A stretch of 64,000 nucleotides of DNA from an uncultured Bacteroidales bacterium (GCA_900315245.1 OMYJ01000012.1:97649-161648), one strand, 5' to 3'. Shown: positions 16,594-26,440, numbered from the stretch's first letter. Made by a program: numbers and translations. Notes: generated by a model from the sequence alone, not told the origin.

Positions 16594-19500
16594 TGTTCTG
16601 ACTTGTTTTCGTTAGCATTCTCTGAAACAACAACTTCGCTGGCATTCTCCGCTACCGGTACTCCGTGAACTTTCTCGTGCAAGTTCTGGAAAACGATGAA
16701 GAAGGCGGGGACGACGAAGACCAGTGCCAGCGTGCCGACGGCCATACCGGCGGTGACACCGAGGGCGAGCACGCGGTTGCCGTTAGCGCCCGCACCGCCG
16801 GCAATGATAAGCGGGATCATACCCGCAATCATCGTGACGACAGTCATCAAGATAGGACGCAGACGCTCTTCGCAGGCGGCGAAGGCAGCATCGCGGATAC
16901 TGAGGCCCTGTGCGCGACGCTCTGAGGCGAATTCCGTGATGAGGATGGCGGTCTTCGCCAACAGACCGATGAGCATGATGACACCCGTCTGCAGGTAGAT
17001 GTTGTTTTCCATGCCCGGCAGGTGCAGTCTTGAAACGAGCCACACGACACCGAACGATCCCAACAAACCGAAGGGTACGGAAAGCAGCACGGCCCACGGT
17101 GTGAACCAGGAGTTGTAGAGAGAAGCCAGGATAAGGTAGATGAGAATGACGCAGATGACGTAAATGAGGACGGTGGCGTTCGAGCCGGCGGCTTCCTCCA
17201 CTTCGCGCGACATACCGCCGTATTCATAGCCGTAGCCGGCGGGCATCTCCTCTTTGAACACCTCGGCGATGGCCTCATGGGCATCACCCTCCGAAAATCC
17301 GCTGGCGGTCATCACACCGCAGGTGATACTCTGGTACAGGTTGAAATGTTCAACGGATGCTGAACCGACGATTTCTTTCAGCGTGACGAACTCCGAGATG
17401 GGAGCCATCTTGCCGCCACGCACGCGGACGAAGATGTTGTTCAGCGCGGACGGGTCGAGGCGATATTCCGGCGCAGCGTTCGCCATGATGCGATACACCT
17501 TGCCGAACTGGTTGAAGTTGCCCACGTACGAGCCGCCGCAGTAGGCACCGAGCGTCTTGAGCACGGCCGCGGGCGACACACCGGCGCGGTCGCACTGCGC
17601 TGCATCGACGCTGACATCATACTTCGGGAAACGCTCGGAATAGGTGGACATCGCCGCCATAATCTCCGGTCGCTCGTTCAGCTTGGCGAGGAACTTGGTG
17701 GCATCGGCGTTGAATTCCGACATCGGGCGGTCCTGCATATCCTGCAGCACCAGGTTTACGCTGCTGTTCGAGCCATATCCTGGCACCTGCGGCATCTGGA
17801 AGGGGATGACCTTGGCGTTCTTGATGTCCTTGCAGTCCATGGCGAAACGACCATAGACGAGCATGATATTGTGGTTCATGCCCGGGCGGTCGTCCCAGTT
17901 TTTCAGGCGGATGATGAGCGTGGCGTAGCAGCTGCCCGAGCGGCCTGCCATCATACCGTAACCGTTGATCACAGCGTAACTTTCCAGCTCGGGAATTTTC
18001 TTCACCTTTTCCTCCACTTTCTTCACAATCTCCTCCGTCTCATGCAGGGTGCAGCCTTCCGGTGCACGGACCTCGGCGAAGAACACGCCTTGGTCTTCCT
18101 GTGGCACAAGACCTGACGGCAGACCGCGCATGGACAGGATGAGCAGCACGGCGGCACAGGCCAACAGCACGCCCGCAACCCACGGACGCTTGATGAACTT
18201 GGCGACACCCGATTTGTATTTGTTGAGGATGGCGTTATAACTGACGGTATAGGCTTTTTTGACGTAGTAGTTCAGATTCTTCTTTTCTTGTTCATCCTTC
18301 GAGTAACGCATCATCAGGCCGCACAAGGCCGGACAGAGTGTCAGAGCCGAAACGCACGACAAACCGACGGCCGATGCCAGCGTGACGCCGAACTGCAGGA
18401 AGAACGAGCCCGAAGTGCCGGGCATGAAGGCCACGGGGATAAACACGGCCATGAAGACCAGCGTACACGAGATGACCGCTATGGAGACATCGCTCATGGC
18501 CTGGCGCGTGGCTTCTCGGGCGTCCGATATGCCGCCCTCCATCTTCGCCATCACCGCTTCGACCACGACGATGGCGTCATCCACCACCGTTCCGATGGCG
18601 AGCACCAAGGCAAATAGCGTCAATATGTTCAGGGAGAAACCTGCCACCTTCACGACGGCGAAGGTGCCCAACAGCGACACGATAATCGAAATGGAGGGGA
18701 TGATCGTCGCTTTGAAGCTTTGCAGGAAGAAGTAAACCACAAGGATGACGAGGAGGATGGCGATAATGAGCGTTTCCACCACATTGTGGATGGCCGCGAA
18801 GAGGAAGTCATCCGAAGTTTCCAATATCTCGAACTCCAGACCGGCGGGCATCGTCGGCTGAAGCTCTTCGTAAAGCTTGTTGATGCGGGCGTTCACTTCC
18901 GTGGCGTTGGCGCCAGGGGCCTGGAACACCATGTAGATGGTGCCGGGCTTGCCGTCGATGTTGGAGGTGAAGTTATAGCTCACAGCGCCGATTTCCACAT
19001 CTGCCACGTCGCTCAAATGCAGCAGGTGTCCGCCGTCGCTCGTGCGCAACACGATGTCGTTGAATTCCTCGACGGTTTTGAGAGTGCCTTTGTACTCCAA
19101 CGAGTATTGGTAGGCGTTCTCGCTCTGCTCGCCCAAGGAACCCGTGGCGGCGACGAAGCTCTGTCCGCCGATGGCTGCGAACACGTCGTTCGGTTCCAGC
19201 CCATATTGTGCCATAACATCGGGCTTCAGCCAAATGCGCAGGGCGTAGGTGTTACCGAGCGCCATCACGTCGCCCACGCCGGTGATACGCATCAGGCGGG
19301 GACGCACGTTGATGTCGATGTAGTTGGCGATGAAGTCGGCGTCGTACTTGCCGTCAACGCTCTTCAGCGCGCCGATGTGCAGGATGTTGCTCTGCTGTTT
19401 CATCACCTGTATGCCCACCTTCGTGACTTCCGCGGGCAGCAATGCTGTAGCCCTGCTGACACGGTTCTGCACGTTCACTGCGGCGAGGTCGGGGTCGGTG

Positions 19501-19793
19501 CCCTGCTCGAAATAGACTTGGATGGAAACATCACCCGATGCGGATGCGGTGCTGGTGATGTAGGTCATACCGGGCACGCCGTTGATGTTCTCTTCCAACG
19601 GTTGCACCACCGATTTCATGATGGTGTTCGCGTCGGCACCGGTGTAGGATGTCGAGACGCGCACTGTCGGCGGGGCGATGTTCGGGTATTGCTCGATGGG
19701 CAGCGAGGTAATGCAGATAAAGCCCACCAGCATGATGACAATCGCAATAGCGCATGCCATCACATGTCTGTTGATGAAAATATTTCCCTTCAT
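16590..19793 (-). CDS. RND multidrug efflux pump, AcrB/MexB-like inner-membrane transporter
   Basis: The 1067-residue protein has the size and duplicated plan of hydrophobe/amphiphile efflux-1 pumps: twelve membrane helices with two large periplasmic loops. The proton-relay aspartates are present as VVDDAIVVVEAV near residues 403-404. Other hallmarks are SLPIEQYPNIAPP near the start, the SYTGADANTIMKSVVQPLE porter motif and TAILITEFASERR late in the protein. The C-terminal tail is short and Asn/Glu-rich. The gene begins three bases after the adaptor stop. It exports drugs or toxic amphiphiles using the proton gradient. Confidence 0.97.
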   Translation of the reverse strand: MKGNIFINRHVMACAIAIVIMLVGFICITSLPIEQYPNIAPPTVRVSTSYTGADANTIMKSVVQPLEENINGVPGMTYITSTASASGDVSIQVYFEQGTDPDLAAVNVQNRVSRATALLPAEVTKVGIQVMKQQSNILHIGALKSVDGKYDADFIANYIDINVRPRLMRITGVGDVMALGNTYALRIWLKPDVMAQYGLEPNDVFAAIGGQSFVAATGSLGEQSENAYQYSLEYKGTLKTVEEFNDIVLRTSDGGHLLHLSDVADVEIGAVSYNFTSNIDGKPGTIYMVFQAPGANATEVNARINKLYEELQPTMPAGLEFEILETSDDFLFAAIHNVVETLIIAILLVILVVYFFLQSFKATIIPSISIIVSLLGTFAVVKVAGFSLNILTLFALVLAIGTVVDDAIVVVEAVMAKMEGGISDAREATRQAMSDVSIAVISCTLVFMAVFIPVAFMPGTSGSFFLQFGVTLASAVGLSCVSALTLCPALCGLMMRYSKDEQEKKNLNYYVKKAYTVSYNAILNKYKSGVAKFIKRPWVAGVLLACAAVLLILSMRGLPSGLVPQEDQGVFFAEVRAPEGCTLHETEEIVKKVEEKVKKIPELESYAVINGYGMMAGRSGSCYATLIIRLKNWDDRPGMNHNIMLVYGRFAMDCKDIKNAKVIPFQMPQVPGYGSNSSVNLVLQDMQDRPMSEFNADATKFLAKLNERPEIMAAMSTYSERFPKYDVSVDAAQCDRAGVSPAAVLKTLGAYCGGSYVGNFNQFGKVYRIMANAAPEYRLDPSALNNIFVRVRGGKMAPISEFVTLKEIVGSASVEHFNLYQSITCGVMTASGFSEGDAHEAIAEVFKEEMPAGYGYEYGGMSREVEEAAGSNATVLIYVICVILIYLILASLYNSWFTPWAVLLSVPFGLLGSFGVVWLVSRLHLPGMENNIYLQTGVIMLIGLLAKTAILITEFASERRAQGLSIRDAAFAACEERLRPILMTVVTMIAGMIPLIIAGGAGANGNRVLALGVTAGMAVGTLALVFVVPAFFIVFQNLHEKVHGVPVAENASEVVVSENANENKSEQ

Positions 19794-19796
19794 GGC

Positions 19797-20915
19797 TTAT
19801 TTCTCGGTTTTGGGTGCCGCGGGGAACAAAACTTGCTCTCCTTCTTGCACGTTATTCGCTCCAACGGTCACAATCTTGTCGCCGACTTCCAGGCCGCTCG
19901 TGATGATGAAGTCCTTGCCGTTGCCGGCATCCGAATATGTCACGGCGACAGCGGTGGCGGTGCTGTCCGGCTTTACCTTATAAACCAGCGACTTGTCCTG
20001 CAGACGCACCACGGCGGTTTGCGGGACAACCATCACGTCCTTCTTGTCGGCAGGCAGGATGATAGTACCCTGGATACCGCTATAGAGCTGGCCATCGGGG
20101 TTGGGGAAGGTGGCCTTGCAGGCGATGGTACCCGTGGCGGCGTTCACCACACCGGTGGCGCTGGAAACACGTCCCTTGTGCGGATATTCCGTGCCGTTTT
20201 TCATTACGAAGGTTACGTCCGGAAATTTTTTCAGCGCATCCTCTATCTTTCCTTCGTAGCCGCTGGCAACGGCCTGTTCCAGCACTGACTCAGGTATGGA
20301 GAAGAGGGCGTCCATCATCGTGTTGCCGCTGACAATGGTGAGTTGAGTGCCCGGTGTCACCTGAATGCCTTCCGTGACGGGGATCTCACCGATGATACCT
20401 TCCACAGGTGAGGTGATGGTACAGAAGCCCAGATTTACCTTGGCACGGCTCACGGCCGCACGTGCTTGGCTCACAGCCGCTTGCGCCTGATTGTAGGAAT
20501 TTTCCGAATTGTCGAGCATGTAGCGGCTCACGATATTCTTTTCAAACAGGTTCTTGTTTGACTCGTACTCCAATTTCGCGCTTCTCGCCGATGCCTCGGC
20601 GGCCTGCAGGTTCGCCTGCGCGGCCTCTAATTCCAGCTGTGCGTTGCGGGAGTCGATGACGAACAGCGTCGTGCCTTTCTTCACCTGCTGACCTTCGCTC
20701 ACGCAGATTTTCATCAGCTGACCGCTCACCTGCGGCGAGATGGTCACGTCAGATTGCCCCTTCAGCTTCGCGCTGAACTTCACGGGCACCGAGATGTCCT
20801 GTTTTTCCACAATTATCGTCTCGTACGAAGTTTTCGTTTCCTTGGGCACATCCACCCCGCAAGACACCAATCCAGCCATGATGCCGAAAAAGCACAACCA
20901 TTTTAACATTTTCAT
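19797..20915 (-). CDS. RND efflux periplasmic adaptor (AcrA/MexA-like lipoprotein)
   Basis: The adaptor links pump and outer-membrane channel. The 372-residue protein has a lipoprotein leader ending GLVSC (Cys19). The split lipoyl/barrel-sandwich domain is visible (SGQLMKICVSEGQQVKKGT and SPVEGIIGEIPVTEGIQVTPG). An alpha-hairpin rich in Ala/Gln lies between the two halves (QANLQAAEASARSA through QAAVSQARAAVSRA). A beta-barrel and a membrane-proximal domain follow. It is the first gene of the three-gene operon. No TetR-type repressor lies beside it, so control is not evident. Confidence 0.96.
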   Translation of the reverse strand: MKMLKWLCFFGIMAGLVSCGVDVPKETKTSYETIIVEKQDISVPVKFSAKLKGQSDVTISPQVSGQLMKICVSEGQQVKKGTTLFVIDSRNAQLELEAAQANLQAAEASARSAKLEYESNKNLFEKNIVSRYMLDNSENSYNQAQAAVSQARAAVSRAKVNLGFCTITSPVEGIIGEIPVTEGIQVTPGTQLTIVSGNTMMDALFSIPESVLEQAVASGYEGKIEDALKKFPDVTFVMKNGTEYPHKGRVSSATGVVNAATGTIACKATFPNPDGQLYSGIQGTIILPADKKDVMVVPQTAVVRLQDKSLVYKVKPDSTATAVAVTYSDAGNGKDFIITSGLEVGDKIVTVGANNVQEGEQVLFPAAPKTEK

Positions 20916-20981
20916 ATTACTATGTTTTTGTACTGTTTGTATTAAACTATCTTATTGCAAAATAAACTGAAAATAAAAAAG

Positions 20982-20989
20982 CAAAAGTA
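20982..20989 (-). promoter_or_regulatory. -7 promoter box (TACTTTTG) of the RND efflux operon
   Basis: A full TAnnTTTG match on the minus strand lies 66 bases before the adaptor start, leaving an AT-rich leader of about 60 bases. No operator repeat was recognised. Confidence 0.6.
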
Positions 20990-21079
20990 CAATTTTTCCA
21001 AACATAATCATCTTGGAATTTTTGCATAGTAAGGAGAAATGTTAAAACCGCAGGACTCGCGGATTTGCGCAGAAAAATA

Positions 21080-21109
21080 AAGCGGGGAGAACTTTCGTCC
21101 TCCCCGCTT
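21080..21109 (-). terminator. Rho-independent terminator of gcvP
   Basis: The minus strand reads AAGCGGGGAGGA, loop CGAAAGT, TCTCCCCGCTT, then TTATTTTT. It lies 35 bases past the gcvP stop. A copy of the same hairpin is in the relic at 3544-3574. Confidence 0.8.
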
Positions 21110-21143
21110 CTCATAATCTAATTATCTTATCCTCTCATCCTCT

Positions 21144-24002
21144 TTACTCGCTCAGCACGCAGACCAAATTTCTGTCTCCGTAAGCGTCGTCGATCTTGCC
21201 GACGGTCGGCCAGTACTTCTCGGTGTGCGGCAGCGGGAAGGCAGCCTGCTGACGGGTGTAAGGACGATCCCACGTGTCGGCGCAGACCACATTCATGCTG
21301 TGCGGGGCGTTCTTGATGAGGTTGTTGGCTTTGTCGGCCTTGCCCTCTTCAATGTCGCGGATCTCCTGACGGATGGCGATCATCGCGTCGCAGAAGCGGT
21401 CGAGTTCGCTCAGCGGTTCGCTCTCGGTGGGTTCCACCATCAAGGTGCCGTGCACCGGGAAGGCCACCGTCGGAGCGTGGAAACCGTAGTCCATCAGTCT
21501 CTTGGCGATGTCGCCGACTTGCACGCCCGCATGTTTGTCGAACTCGTTGCAGTCGAGAATCATCTCGTGAGCGCACATGCCGTTGGTGCCCGTGTAGAGA
21601 ATCTTGTAGTCCTTCTCCAATCTTGCACGCATGTAGTTGGCGTTCAGGATGGCCGTCTTGGTGACTTCTGCCAAGCCCTTGCCGCCCAGCATCTTCAAGT
21701 AACCGTAGGTGATCGGGATCAGGTAGGCGCTGCCGTAAGGAGCCGTGGCCACTTGGCTGCCCTGTTCACCGCCGACCTTCACGGTAGCGTGGTTCGGGAG
21801 GAACGGGACGAGCTTCTCGCACACGCCGATCGGGCCAACGCCAGGACCGCCACCGCCGTGAGGCATGGCGAAGGTCTTGTGCAGGTTGAGGTGACAGACA
21901 TCGGCGCCCATGGTGCCCGGAGAGGTGAGACCCACCTGGGCGTTCATGTTCGCACCGTCCATATAGACCAGACCGCCGTTCTCGTGGATGATCTTGATGA
22001 TTTCGAGGATGCCTTCCTCAAACACGCCGTGCGTGGAAGGATAGGTGATCATCAAGCAGGAGAGGTTGTCTTTGTATTGCTCGGCTTTCGCGCGCAGATC
22101 GTCGATATCGACTTCGCCGTGCTCCGTAGCTTTCACCACCACGATCTTGTTGCCGGCTTTGGCGGAAGAAGCGGGGTTGGTGCCGTGTGCGGAAGACGGG
22201 ATCAGGCAGATGTTGCGGTGACCCTCGCCGCGGCTGAGGTGGTAGTTGCGGATGACGGTCATGCCGGCATACTCGCCCGCGGCGCCGGAGTTCGGTTGCA
22301 GGGAGATGGCGGCGAAACCGGTGATCTTGGCCAACCAGTTGCAAACCTCATCCAACATCTCCTTGAAGCCCTCGGCTTGGTCAGCGGGAGCGTACGGGTG
22401 GATGTTGCAGACTTCTGCCCAGCTCAGCGGCAGCATCTCGGCGGCGGCGTTGAGCTTCATGGTGCAGGAACCCAGCGGAATCATAGCGCGGTTCAGTGAC
22501 AAATCCTTGACTTCCAGCATCTTCATATAACGCATCATCTCGGTTTCGGAGTGATACTGGTTGAAGATCTTGTGCTGCATGAACGGGCTCTTACGGGTCA
22601 GTTCGGCAGGGATGTGCAGGTCGGGAATGCCGCATCTGCCGTCGCATACGTGCGGGGTGAACGGCTTGCCGGCGGCGATGGCCAGCACTTCGAGGATGTC
22701 GTTGACATCGTCGTGAGTGACGGTCTCGTCCAACGAAATCGTGAAGCAACGCTCGCAGTGGTAGCAAAGGTTGATCTCCTTCGACAGGGCCACCTTCTTC
22801 ACGTCCTCGCAGGTGATGCCTTCGGGCGTTTCGAGGCAGAGGGTGTCGAAGTAGTTTTCGTTATACTGTTTGAAGCCGTATTTGGCTGCTTCCTCAGCGA
22901 GAACGCCAGCCAACACGTTGATCTTGACAGCTTTGTTCTTCAGACCTTCGGCACCGTGCCACATGCCGTAGAAGCCGGCCATGATAGCGGTGAGGGCGCT
23001 GGCGGTGCAGATGTTGGAGGTTGCGCGCTCGCGTTTGATGTGTTGCTCGCGGGTCTGCAGGGCCATACGCACGGCGCGGTTGCCTTGTGCATCCACGGTA
23101 ACGCCGATGATACGACCGGGCATCTGGCGCAGGAACTCTTCCTTGCAAGCGTAGAAGCCGGCGGCGGGGCTGCCGTAGCCCATCGGGATGCCGAAACGCT
23201 GGGTGGAGCCGACCACGCAGTCAGCGCCCCATTCGCCCGGAGGCGTGAGCAGTGTCAGAGCCAGCAGGTCAGTGGCCACGCCCACGAAGATGTTCTTGGC
23301 GTGCGCTTTCTCGACCCATGCGCTGAAATTGTGGATGCTGCCCCAGTAGCTCGGGTATTGGATCATCGCGCCGAAGAAGGTCTCGTCGAGTTCCACCTGG
23401 TCGGGTTTGCCGATCACGAGCTCGATGCCGTGAGGAGCGGCGTTGGTTTTCATCACACCGATGGAATGCGGGAAAACGCCCTCAGCGACGAAGTATTTCA
23501 CCACGTTGTTCTTCTGTTGTTCGCGGCTGCGGCTGCGGAAGAACATCAGCATCATCTCGCCGGCAGCCGTGGCGTCGTCCAGCATGGAAGCGTTAGCCAA
23601 CGGCATGGCGGTCAGACTGCTGATCATCGTCTGGTAGTTCAGCAAAGCTTCGATACGGCCTTGGGAAATCTCCGCCTGGTACGGGGTGTAGGAGGTGTAC
23701 CAGCCCGGATTCTCGAAAATGTTGCGCAGGATCACCGCCGGGGTGTAGGTGTTGTAGGTACCCATACCGATGTAGGAGCGGTAGATCTTGTTCTTCGCCA
23801 TCAGGCTGTGGATATGGTTGAGGTATTCGCCTTCGGTCATGCCGTCGGGAAGATCCAGCGGCTTGGGCAGGCGGATGGCGGCGGGAACCGTCTTCTCAAT
23901 CAGTTCGTCCATCGTCTTGACACCGATGACATCTAACATTTTCTGTTGTTCGCTTACGGCAGGACCGTTGTGTCTGCACGTAAAATCGTCTTTAATTATC
24001 AT
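21144..24002 (-). CDS. gcvP: Glycine dehydrogenase (decarboxylating), fused P-protein
   Basis: GcvP is the pyridoxal-phosphate subunit of the glycine cleavage system; it decarboxylates glycine and passes the methylamine group to lipoylated GcvH. The start at 24002 gives 952 residues, the single-chain form with both halves. The N-terminal half has FTCRHNGP and SYIGMGTYNTYTP. The C-terminal half has the glycine-rich loop and the PLP lysine in HLNLHKTFAMPHGGGGPG near residue 712. GcvT and GcvH are not nearby, as is common in Bacteroidales. An upstream in-frame ATG at 24062 lies in the promoter and was rejected. Confidence 0.97.
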   Translation of the reverse strand: MIIKDDFTCRHNGPAVSEQQKMLDVIGVKTMDELIEKTVPAAIRLPKPLDLPDGMTEGEYLNHIHSLMAKNKIYRSYIGMGTYNTYTPAVILRNIFENPGWYTSYTPYQAEISQGRIEALLNYQTMISSLTAMPLANASMLDDATAAGEMMLMFFRSRSREQQKNNVVKYFVAEGVFPHSIGVMKTNAAPHGIELVIGKPDQVELDETFFGAMIQYPSYWGSIHNFSAWVEKAHAKNIFVGVATDLLALTLLTPPGEWGADCVVGSTQRFGIPMGYGSPAAGFYACKEEFLRQMPGRIIGVTVDAQGNRAVRMALQTREQHIKRERATSNICTASALTAIMAGFYGMWHGAEGLKNKAVKINVLAGVLAEEAAKYGFKQYNENYFDTLCLETPEGITCEDVKKVALSKEINLCYHCERCFTISLDETVTHDDVNDILEVLAIAAGKPFTPHVCDGRCGIPDLHIPAELTRKSPFMQHKIFNQYHSETEMMRYMKMLEVKDLSLNRAMIPLGSCTMKLNAAAEMLPLSWAEVCNIHPYAPADQAEGFKEMLDEVCNWLAKITGFAAISLQPNSGAAGEYAGMTVIRNYHLSRGEGHRNICLIPSSAHGTNPASSAKAGNKIVVVKATEHGEVDIDDLRAKAEQYKDNLSCLMITYPSTHGVFEEGILEIIKIIHENGGLVYMDGANMNAQVGLTSPGTMGADVCHLNLHKTFAMPHGGGGPGVGPIGVCEKLVPFLPNHATVKVGGEQGSQVATAPYGSAYLIPITYGYLKMLGGKGLAEVTKTAILNANYMRARLEKDYKILYTGTNGMCAHEMILDCNEFDKHAGVQVGDIAKRLMDYGFHAPTVAFPVHGTLMVEPTESEPLSELDRFCDAMIAIRQEIRDIEEGKADKANNLIKNAPHSMNVVCADTWDRPYTRQQAAFPLPHTEKYWPTVGKIDDAYGDRNLVCVLSE

Positions 24003-24051
24003 ATTGATTATCAGTTTGTTATTAATACTTTTGGACGTAATTAAGAAAAGG

Positions 24052-24059
24052 CAAAAGTA
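24052..24059 (-). promoter_or_regulatory. -7 promoter box (TACTTTTG) of gcvP; fixes its start
   Basis: The box lies 49 bases before the ATG at 24002 and overlaps the longest open frame, whose first codons translate as MYFC only because TACTTTTGC is read as Tyr-Phe-Cys. Confidence 0.65.
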
Positions 24060-24153
24060 CATAAAAAATAAATATGCACCACCGAATGAATTTTTCTGTA
24101 GAGATGTGCCGATGGTGCGTCTTTACAATTGCCATTTTAGACAAAACACGTTG

Positions 24154-24717
24154 TTATTTCACCACTCTGTCAGCATTTTGTGTGATGAAACTCTTCCAAT
24201 TGGTCGCTTTGGTTTTACCGAAGACCACCTTCTGCTGCAAATGGTGACACACCGCCACCGCCAATGCGTCTGTAGCGTCCAGATATTCAATACTTTCCGA
24301 AATAGGATACATTCGGCAGAGCATTGCGGAGACCTGCTCCTTGGAGGCGTTGCCATTGCCCGTGATGGACTGCTTTATCTTTCGTGGCGAGTATTCATAA
24401 ACCTCCATGCCCGCGTGCAACGAAGCTGCGATGACGATGCCCTGGGCCCGTCCCAACTTCAGCATCGACTGCACATTCTTTCCGTAAAAAGGTGCTTCAA
24501 TGGCCAAAACATCAGGATGATACTGCTCGATCAGACCGTTGATTTTTTCGTAAATATATTTCATTTTGGCGTATGGATCTCCTAATTTAGTCATTTGCAG
24601 CACACTGAGCACCTCCACCTCGGATTTGTTCAACTCCGTGTTCAACAGTGCATAACCCATGATGTTGGTACCGGGGTCCACACCCAAAATTTTCCGTCGT
24701 ATCGTATTGTCATCCAT
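24154..24717 (-). CDS. ruvC: Crossover junction endodeoxyribonuclease RuvC
   Basis: RuvC resolves Holliday junctions in recombinational repair together with RuvAB. The 187-residue protein has the RNase H-like fold with catalytic acids in LGVDPGTNIMGYALL (first Asp), VLAIEAPFYGKNVQS (Glu) and the C-terminal YLDATDALAVAVCHH (two Asp). The length is normal. It is followed by a run of TTAGACTTAAAC-like repeats and a retropepsin-like gene upstream on the same strand; ruvA and ruvB are not in the window. Confidence 0.96.
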   Translation of the reverse strand: MDDNTIRRKILGVDPGTNIMGYALLNTELNKSEVEVLSVLQMTKLGDPYAKMKYIYEKINGLIEQYHPDVLAIEAPFYGKNVQSMLKLGRAQGIVIAASLHAGMEVYEYSPRKIKQSITGNGNASKEQVSAMLCRMYPISESIEYLDATDALAVAVCHHLQQKVVFGKTKATNWKSFITQNADRVVK

Positions 24718-24720
24718 GTT

Positions 24721-24792
24721 TTAACTATGACTTAGACTTAGACTTAAACTTAGACTTAAACTTAGACTTAAACTATAACTATGACTTAGGCT
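24721..24792. repeat. Tandem CTTAGACTTAAA / ACTATAACTATGACT repeats
   Basis: Roughly six copies of a six-base ACTTAG/ACTTAA unit fill the gap between ruvC and the retropepsin gene, flanked by AACTATGACTTAG and AACTATAACTATGACTTAG. The same AACTATAACTATGACT motif recurs at 47315-47358. Confidence 0.8.
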
Positions 24793-24793
24793 A

Positions 24794-25255
24794 TTAGCTA
24801 ATCACTGTTGCCTGTTGCCTTGATCCTATGCCTTTCTGAAAAAAGAATCTGTTCGTTTCGTAATCAATGACTGCCTTATGGTTGACACAGAAGTCGTTAC
24901 CCAAAATCATTTGGACGGGTTTGAGGTGCAGAGCCTCGTAAGCCATGTTGATATGGGCGAAATCGATCACGGCGACGTTTTGCATAAGTTTTTGATGGTA
25001 ATGGCCGATTTTGAAGTCAGGGAGGTCAGTGACCAGAACCTCAAAGTCTGTGCCGCCAATTCCCGCATTCACTCCCTCGTTTTTCTCCATTTCCCTGTCC
25101 GGAAACAGCTTGTTGACAAACGATTTGTCCACACAGCTGTGCGACGCGCCTGTGTCCAGAACGATACGGATTTTCTCCCCCGCCACCGAGCCGTTCAGCA
25201 ACGTATGATAGTCGCCTTTTTCTAATTGAAGTATTTTCAGAGGGGTTTTATACAT
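24794..25255 (-). CDS. Retropepsin-like aspartic protease
   Basis: The 153-residue protein has the aspartic-protease signature VLDTGASHSCVD at about residues 32-43 and a second conserved strand MILGNDF near residue 116, as in single-domain retroviral-type proteases of bacteria. One DTGAS per chain means it must dimerise to form an active site. There is no signal peptide, so it is presumably cytoplasmic. The substrate is unknown. It sits upstream of ruvC on the same strand, separated by a repeat, so a functional link is not implied. A family match by motif is likely. Confidence 0.8.
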   Translation of the reverse strand: MYKTPLKILQLEKGDYHTLLNGSVAGEKIRIVLDTGASHSCVDKSFVNKLFPDREMEKNEGVNAGIGGTDFEVLVTDLPDFKIGHYHQKLMQNVAVIDFAHINMAYEALHLKPVQMILGNDFCVNHKAVIDYETNRFFFQKGIGSRQQATVIS

Positions 25256-25382
25256 TTTATGGTTAAAGATTTATAAGCTTATTCGTTAATTAATGTAAAA
25301 TGTACAATGAACAATGTACATTGGGGTATTTGGCCTTTTCATACATTTGATAGGGTAATAACACACGGCGACTTTATATTTA

Positions 25383-25436
25383 TCGTGTCATCGCTTCATC
25401 GCTTCATCGTGTCATCGCTTCATCGTGTCATCGTCT
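25383..25436. repeat. Short tandem repeat (TCATCGCT / TCATCGTG)
   Basis: About seven copies of an eight-to-nine-base unit (CATCGCTT or CATCGTGT) lie directly downstream of the corA stop codon. They belong to the same GATGA-type family as 26441-26580 and 60760-60795. Confidence 0.8.
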
Positions 25437-26348
25437 TTACAGCCACCGTTTCTTGATGAAGAACAAAATCAGCAGCACGGAAATGACAAGGCAGAGGACA
25501 ATCACATACAGGAACGCAAATGGGGAGTTCGCCATCGGGAGTCCTACATTCATACCGTAAAGTCCTGATATAAAGGTTAGTGGCAGCACTATTGTGGAGA
25601 TAATGGTGAGCATTCGCATGATTTCGTTGGTCTTGTTGGCCTGCAAGGAATCGAACGTGCTGGAGAGGCCGGCGACCAATTCGCCGTAATCGTCCACCAT
25701 ATCCCACATCTTCTGGTAGAAGTCCAAGATGTTGCCCCAGTACTCTTCCATGTCATCGGCGAAGCCTTTCACCTCACCGCTCTCAAACATCTTGAATAGA
25801 CGGAGTTGCGGTTTGAACATGGTGTTCATCTGGATGATATTTTTCCGGATGATGGAGATCTGTTCAATGATTTTCTCGGCCTTGCTGCTGAACAGTTCGC
25901 GGCTGATGAAGTCGATTTCGGTACCAAGACGCTCCACAATGAGGAAAGTCTCCTTCATCATTCTGTAGAGAATGTGATAGAGCATGGAATCGGAGGTGCC
26001 GGTGATTTCGTCCTCATCTTCCGGTTCGGGATCGATTTTTTTCAGGTTGAAGAGGTCTTGCACCACGTAGTGCGAATTTCCGACCGTAATGAGGTAGTCT
26101 TGTCCCCAGAAAATCTTGGTTTCCTCGGTTTTCACTAAGCGCGTACGCTGGTCGAGCAGCGGAAAATGCAGCACGAGGAAGAAATAGTCGTCGTAAATAT
26201 CGATTTTGGGACGTTGCACAAAGCTGGAGCAGTCTTCAATATCCAAGGGGTGGAAATGGAAGTTATCTCGCAAAAAATCCAAATCTTCAACGGTCGGATT
26301 CGTTATATGATGCCACTTATAAGCACCGAAATTAATGGTGTCAACCAT
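25437..26348 (-). CDS. corA: CorA-family divalent cation (Mg2+/Co2+) transporter
   Basis: The 303-residue protein is a pentameric magnesium channel of the CorA family. The N-terminal two thirds form the cytoplasmic alpha/beta and stalk-helix region (LDIEDCSSFVQRPKIDIYDDYFF, then helices with MNTMFKPQLRLFKMF). Two membrane helices lie at the C-terminus, with the selectivity motif YGMN near residue 265. The protein ends in the basic KKRWL typical of the family. It is a single gene with its own promoter; repeats flank it on both sides. Confidence 0.93.
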   Translation of the reverse strand: MVDTINFGAYKWHHITNPTVEDLDFLRDNFHFHPLDIEDCSSFVQRPKIDIYDDYFFLVLHFPLLDQRTRLVKTEETKIFWGQDYLITVGNSHYVVQDLFNLKKIDPEPEDEDEITGTSDSMLYHILYRMMKETFLIVERLGTEIDFISRELFSSKAEKIIEQISIIRKNIIQMNTMFKPQLRLFKMFESGEVKGFADDMEEYWGNILDFYQKMWDMVDDYGELVAGLSSTFDSLQANKTNEIMRMLTIISTIVLPLTFISGLYGMNVGLPMANSPFAFLYVIVLCLVISVLLILFFIKKRWL

Positions 26349-26420
26349 ACGATAACCTCCTTTCTTTTAATGGGTTAGAAAACTATTTTACTACATCTTG
26401 GCGCAAAAATTTACAGCTGG

Positions 26421-26428
26421 CAAAGATA
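26421..26428 (-). promoter_or_regulatory. -7 promoter box (TATCTTTG) of corA
   Basis: A full consensus match lies 72 bases before the corA ATG. The leader between box and start is AT-rich and shows no recognised magnesium-sensing structure. Confidence 0.6.
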
Positions 26429-26440
26429 CATTTTTTTTCG

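Noticed and set aside
18720..20288. 522-residue open frame on the plus strand across the pump and adaptor genes
   Set aside because: It lies antisense to acrB- and acrA-like genes with all family motifs; the composition is His/Asp/Gly-rich, as expected of a shadow frame in GC-rich codons.
21225..23936. Two long plus-strand frames antisense to gcvP
   Set aside because: gcvP motifs are intact on the minus strand; the antisense translations show no domain and are rich in His, Gly and Val from codon mirroring.
24003..24153. Glycine riboswitch upstream of gcvP
   Set aside because: The leader is short and AT-rich, without the paired conserved cores of that riboswitch.
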